Shown: positions 23,435 to 34,028 of the stretch, piece after piece
Layout: each line of letters begins with the position of its first letter
Position numbering within the stretch: the first letter of the stretch is position 1
Assembly: GCA_902806595.1 (NCBI GenBank)
Contig: CADCXC010000004.1
Span: 2,852,001 to 2,916,000, forward strand
Direction: 5' to 3'
DNA from: Pyrenopolyporus hunteri
Taxonomy: Eukaryota; Ascomycota; Sordariomycetes; Xylariales; Hypoxylaceae
DNA length: 64,000 nucleotides
Made by a program: the position numbers and the translations under genes
Notes under the pieces: generated by a model
What the model saw: only the letters and a program-made list of their open reading frames with translations
Databases searched by the model: none
Told to the model about the DNA's origin: nothing

Positions 23435-25942
23435 TTACTGGTCCAGCTGCACGTAATTGGCGGGGAACAGTCCGGAATTTCCTTTGTAATGTCCGAACCA
23501 CCAATCCTCGTCGGGGAATTCCAAGTTGGTAATCTTAGCTCCCTCGGGGAAGCTCAGTTCTGCCACACGTGTTAGTTACGCTGTCACCAGCACCTCTTTA
23601 ACGTCAAGTCTGCTTACCGTTATCTTCGGCTGCTTCGTAATCGAATTGGGCCGTTGCCGTATGGCCACCGCCGGCTGCTGGCTCCGGTTCGGGCTCAGCT
23701 GCCGGGGCGGGCGGGGGTACTGCTGCGTGCCCGGCCACCGGTGCCGGTGCCGCCTCGTCTGCTTCGTCGTCGACAAGCTCCACATAGTTGCTGGGGAAAA
23801 GACCGGTCTCGCCTTGAGAGTTGGTACCCATCCACCAGTCCTCGTCCACCATCTCGATGTTAGTGACGTATTCGCCTTCCCGGAGTTCTAGCTCGTTGTC
23901 TTCCGCTTTCTCGTAATCGTATTGGATCAACGCGCGCTTGCCACCGCTTGTAGCGGCCGGGGCCTCTGCCACCGGCTGGTGGCCAAATTGGGACTCGGCA
24001 ACGGCCGTAGCGGCGGCACGAGGATCGTGGGTTTCCTCCTCTGCTGGTAGCTCTTCTTCCTTGGGGAGTTCTTGTTCGATCGGGCGAACAGGGAGCGAGC
24101 GCGGAGGCTCATGTGCCGGTTCAATCTCAGGTTCAGGGCCACGGGGGACAGGCACTGCTATACGAACAGGTGATGGCTCTCGCTCGGGCTCTGCCTCTTC
24201 CTCGTCCGTGACTGGGGGCGGACGAGGAGGCATACCAGGAAGCGCAAAGCCGCCTGGAGGAGCGCCATCCGAGGGTCGCGAAGCCAGAGGCGGAGGAGGC
24301 GGTGCTCGTTCGTTGTCCTCCGCAGGAGACGGAACCTTTGGTGCCGAGGGGACAATCGGCGCCGAGTCTTTAAAGCGGTCGCGTAGGGCGCCGACGCTTC
24401 CTGCCGGAGATGCCGGTGCCTCTTGGCTGGTTTCTGTCTCGCCGGTCTTCTGTCCCGGAATACCTCGGCCGTATGATCCCGTCTGAACAGGTGCCCAGCT
24501 CTTTCCCTTATAACCGCTTTGCCAGCCGGATCCTCCTCCGCTCGTCTGAGATGCGATAGGGGACGCGGGTCTAGCGGCCCCACCGGAGACGCCGCCTTGC
24601 TGCGCCTTCTTCTCGGCCCAAATCTGGGCCGGCGTCTTCCCTCCCTGGTCGGCGAAAGTTCGACTCGCGGCGCCAACCGGAGGAGTGGCGGGGGTAGGTG
24701 AAGGGCCGGTAAAGCCTAGCGCCCCAGGAGTAGGCGCCTTGGTACCCGTAAATGTGGATGCGCCACCCCATTTCTTAGCGACTTTAGGCTTGGGAAGTTC
24801 CGTAATTCGCTCGGCCTGGCTGAACGCTGCGCTACGCTCTGCTAGAGATTTTGGTGGTTCTTCGGCCTCAGGAGCAGGCTCAGGATCCGCTGGCTTTTGG
24901 GCCTTGGCTCGGATTGCAGCAATATCAACCTTCCCCACTGGTTCATAGGCACCCTTAACCGGTATCGGCCGGTCGTCCTGCTTGTTCCTCGCGGCAGCTC
25001 GAATGGCGGCGATGTCGACTTTTCCTACAGGTTGGTATCCTCCTCCAACCACATCACCAGGTCTATCATCCTGTTTGCTAGAACCATTGAATCTCGACGG
25101 CTCTTGTTTCTGGCTTGTCAGCTCGGCCATGTTGACCTTGGTTGGCTTGTATGCGGGTTCCACCTTCTCAAGCTCAGTTCGCGAAACCTGCGGTGCGTCT
25201 CCCCAACCGTCATCGTCTGTCTTTCGTAGACTAGCGTTCCGGGCAGCGACTATGGGGTTGAACGAGCTCGAAGTCGTAGAAAAGACAGGCTTAGACTTCA
25301 CCGGAGGCGGTCCTCCCCCGGCCTGCACGGGTGCGCTTCCACCAACCGTATACTTGGCACCAGATGCATCCGCCACTTTTTGAAGAATGTTTGCGGGTTC
25401 GAGGTCGACATCGGAGCGAGCAGTAATCTGTACGTGGTATCCCTAAGCTCAGTTAGCCGTGTGTTGCCCGAACCTGAGAAATTTTAATTTACTCACATGG
25501 AGGACTTTGGAAACGGCATTTAGGTGGCTCGTAAAGTAACCCTTCGTCCTCTCAGGGACTCCACCGCCGCACTGTGAATCATCAGCCAACATGCTATACG
25601 GTTAGAGACGAGGAGGGGGAGCACACGGACCCATGCGATCAGAGCGTATTTGGGTAGACCTGTATTGGGATCCTTAACCTTAAGGAAGGCGAATTGGATA
25701 CGACCCTCGTTAAAGTCCTCGATAAGGTCCTCTAGTTCCCCAGAGCCGGTGGATTGAACTTTTAGGACACTCTCTTTGCTCCCCGTATCTTGGAAGGCAT
25801 TTGCTAGGGGGGCTTGAACGTAAAATAGAGCCCATTGGCCATAGGTAGAAGAGCTTCCCGACGGAGGAGGGGGAGCGTTAATAACTCCTTGGTAGCTGCT
25901 CTTGATAGAGGGACCGTTTATAGAGAGATTTAACGAGGCCAT
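23435..25942 (-). CDS. ABP1: Actin-binding protein Abp1 (ADF-H plus two SH3 domains; 4 exons)
   Basis: Exons are 25942-25631, 25571-25497, 25442-23618 and 23559-23435, with introns of 59, 54 and 58 bp, giving 778 aa. Residues 1 to about 135 are an ADF/cofilin-homology domain, recognised by the GYHVQITARSDVDL end and the PERTKGYFTSHL segment. The middle is long and disordered, with repeated VGKVDIAAIRA-type motifs (about residues 230-280), proline-rich runs, and Glu/Pro-rich stretches. Two SH3 domains close the protein: residues 631-686 (ALIQYDYEKAEDNELEL, then DEDWWMG) and 723-778 (AQFDYEAAEDNELSF, then DEDWWFG). Filamentous fungi have two SH3 domains where budding yeast Abp1 has one. The protein works at endocytic actin patches behind the hyphal tip. 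The last intron splits the final SH3 domain, so an unspliced reading would truncate it. Confidence 0.96.
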
Positions 25943-27609
25943 TTCGGAGGGCTATTGTTCTTGCCGTTTGTACCTAGTAATAGTAGTACTGGTAATAGGC
26001 TCAACTGTTGTTCGCCCTCGAAAGCTTTGTTAGAATAGCGAGGCCGTGTGGCAGAGTCGAGCGAGTGGGGGTGATGTCACAGCAGACGGTGAGAGAACAG
26101 GGGGAACCCCAAGTATTCGAGTCCAGGTAATGCCTAGGTAGATAGGATATCTAGTCGGAACTAGACAGAGCACTCTAATAAGTTTAAAATTTGTCTGGAT
26201 GGAAGGCGATTGTGGGAGTAGCTAAGCATGTAAAAAGGAGAAAGCGGGAAGTTCTCTTCGCAGTTCCAATTTATCGATAGTTTCGATTCGTGCCTGGCGA
26301 GCAATCGCTGTTCATTGCAGAAGAAAGTGGGCTGTGTTTGGTGCCCGGCCCTCGGGGTCGCTGTCCTACCGTCCCAGGTACCTTGGGTGCCCACATAGGT
26401 ACACCTGGACCTATCCACACCGGTACCTGCTACCCATGTTACGTAAGATACCTAACTTCCAGACTGCTTACATGTAGGTTATGTAGCTAGTGTTACCTGG
26501 GTAGCGCCAAGGGATTTTAGTCGCGTCGTTATCCCCATCTACATATAGGTCACTAGGATTCTGTTTTGAAAAAGTGGATAATAAGGCACCAAGGCATCAA
26601 ACCATACTATAAAAGGTTAGTATGTATTTCTCCATACAAACTAATATGTAAAGGTACAAAGTGAGGCTTTGCCTTTACCGTCTATTTTCTCAACTATACG
26701 CTATGGAATGGCCCTTAATAAAAAACGTATGGGTATAGTTAAAGGATTGGCTAGATATATACTGCGATTTAGAATCTTTAAATACGGTACAGCTAAAAAA
26801 AAGCTTTTATAGCCGTATAGTATACGGTCCCTAAAGATTTCTTCAAATCGCTGTCGCTATCCATATATTATAAGGTTCGAAGGTGCCGTGATACTGGTGG
26901 CGGCAGTTGAATAATTAGGTAATATACCTAAGTATCCTTACATACAGATTTGTATGGAACAATACATACTAGTAAAGGTTGATGCCTGGCGCCTTGGCGC
27001 CCCATTTTTTCAAAACAGAATCCTGCTGACCCGTACATGTACGCATCTGCATAATACCAGTACATACCATAGTACGTGCATCGAGATGGACTAACCCTTG
27101 CCAATTCATACATAACTCTGAATTCACCGAATTATTTCCAACTCACTCTTAGGTACCTAGCTACCACCTACATGTAGATACTTGTACTTGACCCAATGGC
27201 ACATTGCTAAGGGCGGACACTTATCGCATCAACTTTACGCGGCCGCCAGTGCGCGGGCGGAAACATCGAAACTTCTTGTCACTGCAAATAATTTCTATGT
27301 ATGACCTACGTACATTTTTGTTTGCTGTCTCAGTCCATCATCTAAAAGCCTTCACCTCCCCATCGCGGCAAATTGCACTCGTCTCCCTTTAGCACGGGGA
27401 CCGTGACAATTCAATCTTTGTCGCCTTCAGCCTTTACATCCGTCCCCTTCTCGAAATAACCGACGACACCAACAACTTTAATCGCGTAAGATTGCGCCCT
27501 GGGACGCGGACATTTCTCCTACATACTATCCTCGGCAATTATCTCGCCTCGTTTGCCTTCATCGATCATCAATCCATTCTCGATTCTATAGCATTTACGT
27601 CAAGCGAAG
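25943..27609. other. Divergent intergenic region ABP1 / C2H2 gene
   Basis: 1.67 kb between two divergent starts, so both promoters are here. It contains the foldback element at 26548-27031 and GGTACC/TAGG motifs at about 26380-26480 and 27150-27180. The last 200 bp before 27610 are CT-rich leader sequence. Confidence 0.55.
26548..27031. mobile_element. 484-bp foldback MITE with about 100-bp inverted arms
   Basis: The left end (from 26548) and the inverted right end (to 27031) share GGTCA, two mismatches, then AGGATTCTGTTTTGAAAAA. The similarity continues with indels through GGCATCAA and TAGTATGTATT to about 26660 and 26930. The interior has no coding frame. No clear target duplication was found, so the exact ends are uncertain. 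It sits in the shared promoter region of ABP1 and the C2H2 gene and shows no RIP bias. Confidence 0.72.
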
Positions 27610-28773
27610 ATGGTGCTACTTTCCGACTCATCGTCGATAAGTTCCTTATCGTCCGACTCGCCGGAAGCCGACAATGATTTCGATGATACCGGCATCATTG
27701 ACGAACCGGTGCTCCCTCCCTCCAAGCGACAGAAGCTAGGCGACGGATCAAGAGCCTCTTCCTCCGTCCACGTAGACCCCGAGCCCGAGCCAGAACAAGA
27801 ATCGGACCATGACCTTGACGGCGATATCTCATCAGATACTTCGGGCGACATACCCAATTCTCCCATCAATGCCAAGCTTGACGAGGATGAGTTTCAGGAG
27901 CAGGTCACAGTCTGTGCCTGGGATGGATGCAAAGTCGGCGACTTAGGAAATATGGACAAGCTCGTTGAGCACATCCACAACGATCACATCGAGGGTCGCC
28001 AAAAGAAGTATACTTGCGAATGGATTGGCTGTACAAGGAAGAGCTTGCCGCATGCTAGTGGTTACGCCTTGAAAGCTCACATGAGAAGCCACACGAGAGA
28101 AAAGCCATTTTATTGTTACTTGCCTGGTAAGTCTATCGACCTCGAGATTCTAAAGTGATATTCGTTAATAGAAAAAAAAATAGAATGTGACCGCGCATTC
28201 ACTAGATCAGACGCATTGGCGAAGCATATGCGAACAGTCCACGAGACCGAGGCTCTACGGCCATCCGACCCCGTACCCAAATCGATGCAAACTCAGTCCG
28301 GGCCCAAGTCAGGAAAGCTCAAGATCATAATCAAAACCCCTCAGTCACACGCCGCCGGCCAAGACGATGCCGTGGATGATGGTGACGCCGGGGCGGATAT
28401 GACAGACTTCTTCACCCCCCTCACAGAGCAACAAGGCTTCTCCAGCAAGGAATTATCCTTGGAAATAAAGGCTTTATATAAGCGGTGTGTGGCAAATCTC
28501 AAGTGGGCAACAAGAGAGAACGAAGCCTTGAAGCGACGGTGTAGAGAAGCAGAAGCGGCCTATAAAAACGAGTGGCTCGAAAAGGAGGCTCTGCTAGACC
28601 AGGTTATCCAAATCGAGGAAGACTGGTGGCAGCGACGCAAGCTAGTCCTCAAGGCAGAGGCCAAAGCCCGTATGGCCAAAGACGGAGAGGGCAGCACGAC
28701 GTTGGGAGATACCCAGGACATGGCCAACGGCTCGCAGGTTACGGCGGCCAGCGTTGGTCAGCTAACAGACTAG
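27610..28773 (+). CDS. C2H2 zinc-finger protein, Iec1-like (INO80 complex) (2 exons)
   Basis: Exon 1 is 27610-28126 and exon 2 is 28184-28773, with a 57-bp intron (GTAAGT...AATAG), giving 368 aa. The first 95 residues are Ser/Asp/Glu-rich with a short basic cluster (SKRQKLG). Three GLI-type zinc fingers follow: residues 102-126 (CAWDGC), 136-161 (CEWIGC, ending HMRSH) and 169-191 (CYLPEC, ending HMRTVH). The intron splits finger 3, and only the spliced form completes it. The C-terminal half is helical and basic (EIKALYKRCVANLKWATREN and after), suited to protein contacts. Arrangement and helical tail resemble fission-yeast Iec1, a zinc-finger subunit of the INO80 chromatin remodeller. That identity is inferred. 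A stand-alone transcription factor is the alternative. Confidence 0.85.
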
Positions 28774-30048
28774 GTGTCTGCAGAAGATGGCATTTCCAAG
28801 CAGCAGTAAGGGGTAATGTTACGTAGTCCTTCTCTTCAGGTACTTATGGTCATGGAAGGGGCTTTGGGTCTAGCGAAGAGTGGTGCGAGGGAATGCTCAG
28901 GGTTTTGGGAATTGCCGCGAGTGCGTTCCAGCGTGTTTTTAACGTGATAATGCGTTGGGCAGTGAGGGCGTTGGTAGGACAATGGAATACGTCGGGTTTT
29001 ATCCCTGGCATAATTACAACTATGCTAACCCACCGGCTATAGATAAATAGCTTCTCAAGGTTAATGAATTCGATAAAATCAGTATGGTTGGTAAGATGGC
29101 ACTACATATTAGGAGTAGTGTTGGTTAGCTGCTCCGAAAGTGATGCTTTGCCCCTTTCGGATTTTTCGTCGGTCTTTTACTACCTCAAAGTCATCTCGAT
29201 GTAGGTTATTTTATTGCATTAACTCATAAGCATAGGAACAGCAGTTTACCGCGTAGAAGAAGGAAATAAGGACAACAGCCAGTAGGCTACAATTCTTTTT
29301 TTTTTTTTTTGCTTTTATATGATCACTGCCTACATATATAATATAGTAAGGACTGGTGGTGAAGGTTTTATGTGTAACATTTGCTCGGAGAAACATTGTC
29401 GTGATGGTTTCACAGGGTGATACTACTAGGGCTGGTCAGTCCTCAAGTACCTAGCTACCTGCAAGTAGGTAGCCAATACTAAGTACCTGATCCTCTAGGT
29501 GTATGGTTTTAGTGATATTTGGAATAAGGTAGCCTGGGTACAGCAGAATTTGTCACCACCTGAAGGTATTTACAATACATACCTAAATATAAGGTAGGTA
29601 CCCATAGGTGGTACCTGGGGTCGTAACGACGTCGGTAATTCTTGTTACGACGTAGGCACCTATATTACATGTAGGTACCTTTAAACAAGTTGCTGAAAAA
29701 CGAAGAAAGGAGCCTGCTGTGAGAAAAGCACCTAAAATGACGCCATACCTTCCGCAGTTTTCGACTATCTGTACCGTAGGTACTTCGTACTGTAGCACGG
29801 TAATCAACTACCCCTCCATAGGCTGGACCCTGCCCATCAACCCACCTTCAGCTTTTAAAACTTCCCAGCAGGTGCGCATCGGAGGGGCAAGGCGACTTCC
29901 AAACTACAAATTTAATTCCATTACAGCAGTCGCGCCCGCGTCTGTCTTTTTATTTTTCCCATTCGCACAAAATCGGCGTGTCAATTTTTCCTTTCTCTAT
30001 TCTCTCCTCCTCTCTATCTCAAAAAATCAAGAACTCGTCGACTGCAAA
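28774..30048. other. Intergenic stretch; promoter and leader of GRX4
   Basis: 1.27 kb with a poly-T run at about 29296-29311 and a cluster of TAGG/GGTACC motifs at 29440-29690. From 29719 to 30048 a frame is open and in phase with GRX4, discussed as a finding. The last 100 bp are pyrimidine-rich, as expected for a fungal 5' leader. Confidence 0.5.
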
Positions 30049-30855
30049 ATGGGCTTGGTCAAGGAGATCTCCACCCAGGATGAGTGGGTTGCCCTCATCG
30101 GCTCCCTTCCCAAGACAACCACTCTCATCATCTTCTTCCACGCGCCTTGGGCCGCCCCATGTGCGCGAATGGCCAGCGTCATCGAGGCCATCGCCCAAGA
30201 CTACTCCGAGCCCGGTGCGCCTGCAACATGCTGGGTCTCCATCAACGCCGAGGAGATCACCGACGTGTCCGAGATGTACGATGTCGTTGCCGTGCCATTC
30301 GTAGTCATTCAGCGAAATGACCAAGTCCTCGACACGCTCAGCGGTAGCAACGCTGCGGCCCTCCGAGAGCTCATCGAGAAGCACGCCCCCCTCAGGCCCA
30401 AGCCGGCCGATAAAGAGGACGACGAGGAAGGTCTAACCCCCGAGGAGGAACTGAACAATCGATTAAAGGGCCTCATCAATGCAGCGCCGGTCATGCTTTT
30501 CATGAAAGGCACACCCAACAATCCCCAGTGCGGTTTCTCGCGTCAAATCGTCACCATCCTCCGAGACCGTAACGTCAAGTATGGATTCTTCAACATCCTC
30601 GCCGACGACGACGTGCGACAGGGCCTCAAGAAGTTGGCGGAGTGGCCGACGTACCCGCAGTTGTGGGTTGAGGGCGAGCTGGTCGGTGGTCTAGACATCG
30701 TAAGTCTACTACCTTCTTACACTGTTATATCCTAATCAGGACGCATTATAACTAACCTGTATACTCGTTCGTAGCTTAAGGAGGAGCTGGACAAGGACCC
30801 CGATTTCCTCCGAACCTACAGCGCCGTTAAGCAGAACGGCGTCTCTGCCGCATGA
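30049..30855 (+). CDS. GRX4: Monothiol glutaredoxin Grx3/Grx4 (thioredoxin-like plus CGFS domain; 2 exons)
   Basis: Exon 1 is 30049-30699 and exon 2 is 30775-30855, with a 75-bp intron, giving 243 aa. Residues 1 to about 110 are a thioredoxin-like domain whose active site reads WAAPC (34-38), keeping only the second cysteine as in fungal Grx3/4. After an acidic linker, residues about 135-240 are a monothiol glutaredoxin domain with PQCGFSR (C161), which binds a [2Fe-2S] cluster with glutathione, and the WPTYPQLW and GGLDI signatures. Grx4 delivers iron and Fe-S clusters in the cytosol and signals iron status to iron-responsive regulators. I chose the ATG at 30049 because the protein then begins at the usual family start (MGLVKEI). 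The gene is tail-to-tail with the multicopper oxidase. Confidence 0.95.
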
Positions 30856-31838
30856 TATCCAGGTCGATACTCGCGACAAAGGAAGACTTCGTAACCGACC
30901 GGATCCATTGATATGTGTGCACTTGCAATCATAAGCGCCACCAAGAGGGCACGAGAGATGTTGCTTGATACCGATAATAAGGTTATGCTAGTATCGTGTG
31001 CAACCAGTCTAATTCCCTGCTGAGACGGGATGGTTACGATCAGAGAGCTCCATCAAGGATGCTTTAACGTCTATGTTATGCGTTTTATTCAACGTTTCTC
31101 TTCATGCAAAACAAGGAAGCTACCGTGGCTCACGTTATTGCCACGACGAAGGATCTCGCAAGGAACCACCAGGAGTTTCTCATACCATAGATCGCAATAC
31201 AAATGAAATAATTCAATAGATGAACAAATCGTGGTTCTACCTACCTACGTATTGGTGTATGAAAGTACAAGTGACGAGCCGTCGTAGAAGGGATTTATAT
31301 TGAAAGGAGGCTACATTCAATTCTTTTACTTCTACCACTAGCATCCCGTAACGGTCATCATCTCATCTCCGAACAACCTTATTCTAGAGCGTATCGTATC
31401 CCTTCTTTCTATGCATCCATGGGCTGCGCTACTGGAGATACCTAGGCGGCTACCCCATATTGCTAGAATTTAGGGGGGCTTTTTATATTGGAGCCTCTAA
31501 GAGGGGTGGAGGCTTGATAACATTAGACGATCATTAGATCGCTACTAGGGCAGTATATAGATATGGGGTATCGAATTAGATCTTAGGCTGGCGGCTTCTT
31601 TCTTCTTGGCCGGGTCGTTCTGCTTACCTGGGTATCTAAAAGATCACGGAGGAATGGTAGGTATATGTATGATCTAGGTTATAATGGTAAATACCTATCC
31701 TTACGAGACGTCAGCATCTGCTTCTATATTAGGTATACCCGTCTTCTCGCTTCTTCCACATAGATCCTCCCCTAAATCCTGTATAGTAATTGGTACCAAA
31801 ACGCCTCGCGTCTAAACAAACTCGCCGCCTCCTTTCCT
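30856..31838. other. Intergenic 3' flank between GRX4 and the multicopper oxidase
   Basis: 983 bp between two converging stops, so it needs no promoter. It contains a short inverted repeat near 31492-31515 (AGCCTC against GAGGCT). No gene was found. Confidence 0.55.
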
Positions 31839-34028
31839 TTACCTCCCCTTCTCCTCCCCATCCCCATCCCCATTTCCAAATCCATAAAACTCCTCATCCT
31901 CCGGCGACGCGCCCTTCCTCAGCTCCCCCTCCGGCGCCTCGCACAACTTCCTCGCATCCTCGGGTATCTCCCACCCCCTCATCGCGTCCGGGCGCGCCAG
32001 GAACTGCATCCCCATGCCCGCCTCCGAGTGCCAGAGCACGTGGCAGTGGAACAGCCACACGCCCGGGTTGTCCGCCACGAACCGCAGCACCACCCACCCG
32101 AAGCCCTCGGCCGTGACCGTGTCGCGTCTTAGGGGGTTACTCACCACGCTCGCGTTGCCGTTGCCGTCCCGCAGGCCCAGCGCCGCGTACCCAGGGAAGT
32201 ACCCGTGGCCGGCGGCGAGCAGCCAGACCTGGGCGCCGTGCAGGTGGAACGGGTGGCTGTTCTCGTCCATGTTCTGCAGCACGACGTCGACGACGTCGGC
32301 GGCGCCCGTGTGCGAGATCACGAGCCCGGAGGCCGCGTCCAGGATCCCCGGCCGCGCGAAGTCGCCGTCGTCGGCGGCGGCGAGCCCCGCGAGGACCCGG
32401 TGCAGCGTGGGCGACTTCGGGTCCGGCCGGAACGAGGATCCGTTGAGGACGCCGCGCTGCAGACGCCAGTCGCCGATGGCGAGGTTCACCCGTAGGTACC
32501 AGGAGTGGTCGGCGGATTCGGGGGCGGGTTGCGCGGGGAAGGGGGAGAATACGGTGGTCGAGCTCATGTCTTTGCATATGGGGAGGTACTCGAGGTTCGA
32601 GGTGGTTGTGGGCTGAGAAAGGGGGTCGTTCTCATTATCCTCTGTCGCGTCCGTACGGTAGCGTACGATGGCCCTAGCCTCGCTGATGCCGTCTTCCGGG
32701 AGTATCTGGCTTGCAAAGCAAGAAACTATCATCCTGGCGCGAAGCCAGAAAGCGTCCTTTTCGGGATTATTGGCCGTCAAAACAACGCTATATCGCTGCC
32801 CTGGTGCTACTACTACGGCGGGTTGGTAGTTAGGCTCAACCCCGGTAGCGTCGACTTCGATGATTGGGAGAGGGTCGTGTTCGTCCACTGCTACCTGGAA
32901 CCAAGCGAAGGCCCCGACGTTTATGAACCGTAGCCTGTGACCTGCGCCAGCATCTAGATCCAGTCTTGGGAGAAGCCTTTCCTCCCCCGAACACGTCCTG
33001 CCTGGGTGGCTTAAGCACTCGGCTTGGTTCACGCCGTTAATCAACGCCGTGTTAGGCGTAGGCGCGTCCTCGACACCCGGGGACAGAACGTCTCGCATTA
33101 ACCCGCTGTCTGGGTCGTAATACCAGTCCTGGAGCAGGACTACGCGGTCAGACGAATAAGGGACAGGCCGATTGATTGCTTCGTTTCGGCTATGGATCAC
33201 CAGCGGCCCTACGAGTCCGCTGAGGGCTTGAACCCCATGATGACCGTGATAGAAATCTGCGCCGGAATGGATCAGTATCTCTATCATAGCAGGGACTTAG
33301 GTAGAAAAGAGTCACAACGTCTTAGGTTGTCTGATATTGGGGTACTCACAGGTCCCAGATTGACCAGCAACATTAAATACGTAGGTGTATGAAGTTCCAG
33401 GGGCGATGGGACACTGAGTTACGCCGACCGCTCCATCCATCCAGTTTGTGCCGTTCTGAAAAATACCATGCCAGTGAATAGCAGTGGCGTTAGAGGCTAA
33501 GTTATGGACGTTGACCTCGATCGTATCGCCTTCATTAACCTCGATCAAGGGCCCCGGAAACTGGCCGTTGATCACTATCATCGGCTTCATAACCCCATCT
33601 GGATCGCCATCCTTGTCGATTATTGTCCAGTCGTACTTTCGCACTTGGTTCGGAGCTTGAAAGTCCCAATCCGGATCTAATATGTAGTCTTCGTCTGGAC
33701 GGCGAAGAGAGATGTTTAACACCGCTTCTAGAGGAGACGGATTTGGTCGTGCGCGGAAGTCTAGGGATAGCGCGATCCATGCCACGAGGAAAATCGTGCC
33801 GATAGAAGCGATGGCGAATGCTATAATCGGCCACCATGGTTGACGCTGACGGTAGGCAGGAGGATTTACCCATACCCTTTCTATATCGTTGCGCTCGGAT
33901 GTGAGTAAGCGGTCCTGTTCTCCTATATTATCGTCCTCGCCTTCTTCCATACTAGAGAGCCGACTTCCCGTGTCATTGTGCCGTATCGTCGTCGGCAATA
34001 GAGAATCTGTTGGCGGATTGTTGGCCAT
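31839..34028 (-). CDS. Membrane-anchored multicopper oxidase, laccase-like (2 exons)
   Basis: Exon 1 is 34028-33350 and exon 2 is 33256-31839, with a 93-bp intron that splits the GTYFYH motif, giving 698 aa. A cytoplasmic N-terminus of about 65 residues precedes one transmembrane helix (residues 66-89), so the enzyme is a type II membrane protein or has an uncleaved signal anchor. All copper motifs are present: HWHG (185-188), HGHHG (230-234), HPFHLHG (561-567) and HCHVLWH (630-636), with Met641 at the axial type-1 position. It should oxidise phenols or metal ions while reducing oxygen to water, facing outside or a lumen. A single N-terminal anchor differs from secreted laccases and from Fet3 ferroxidases, which are anchored at the C-terminus. 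The substrate is unknown; a pigment or ferroxidase role is possible. Exon 2 has very GC-rich codons near its 3' end. Confidence 0.93.
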
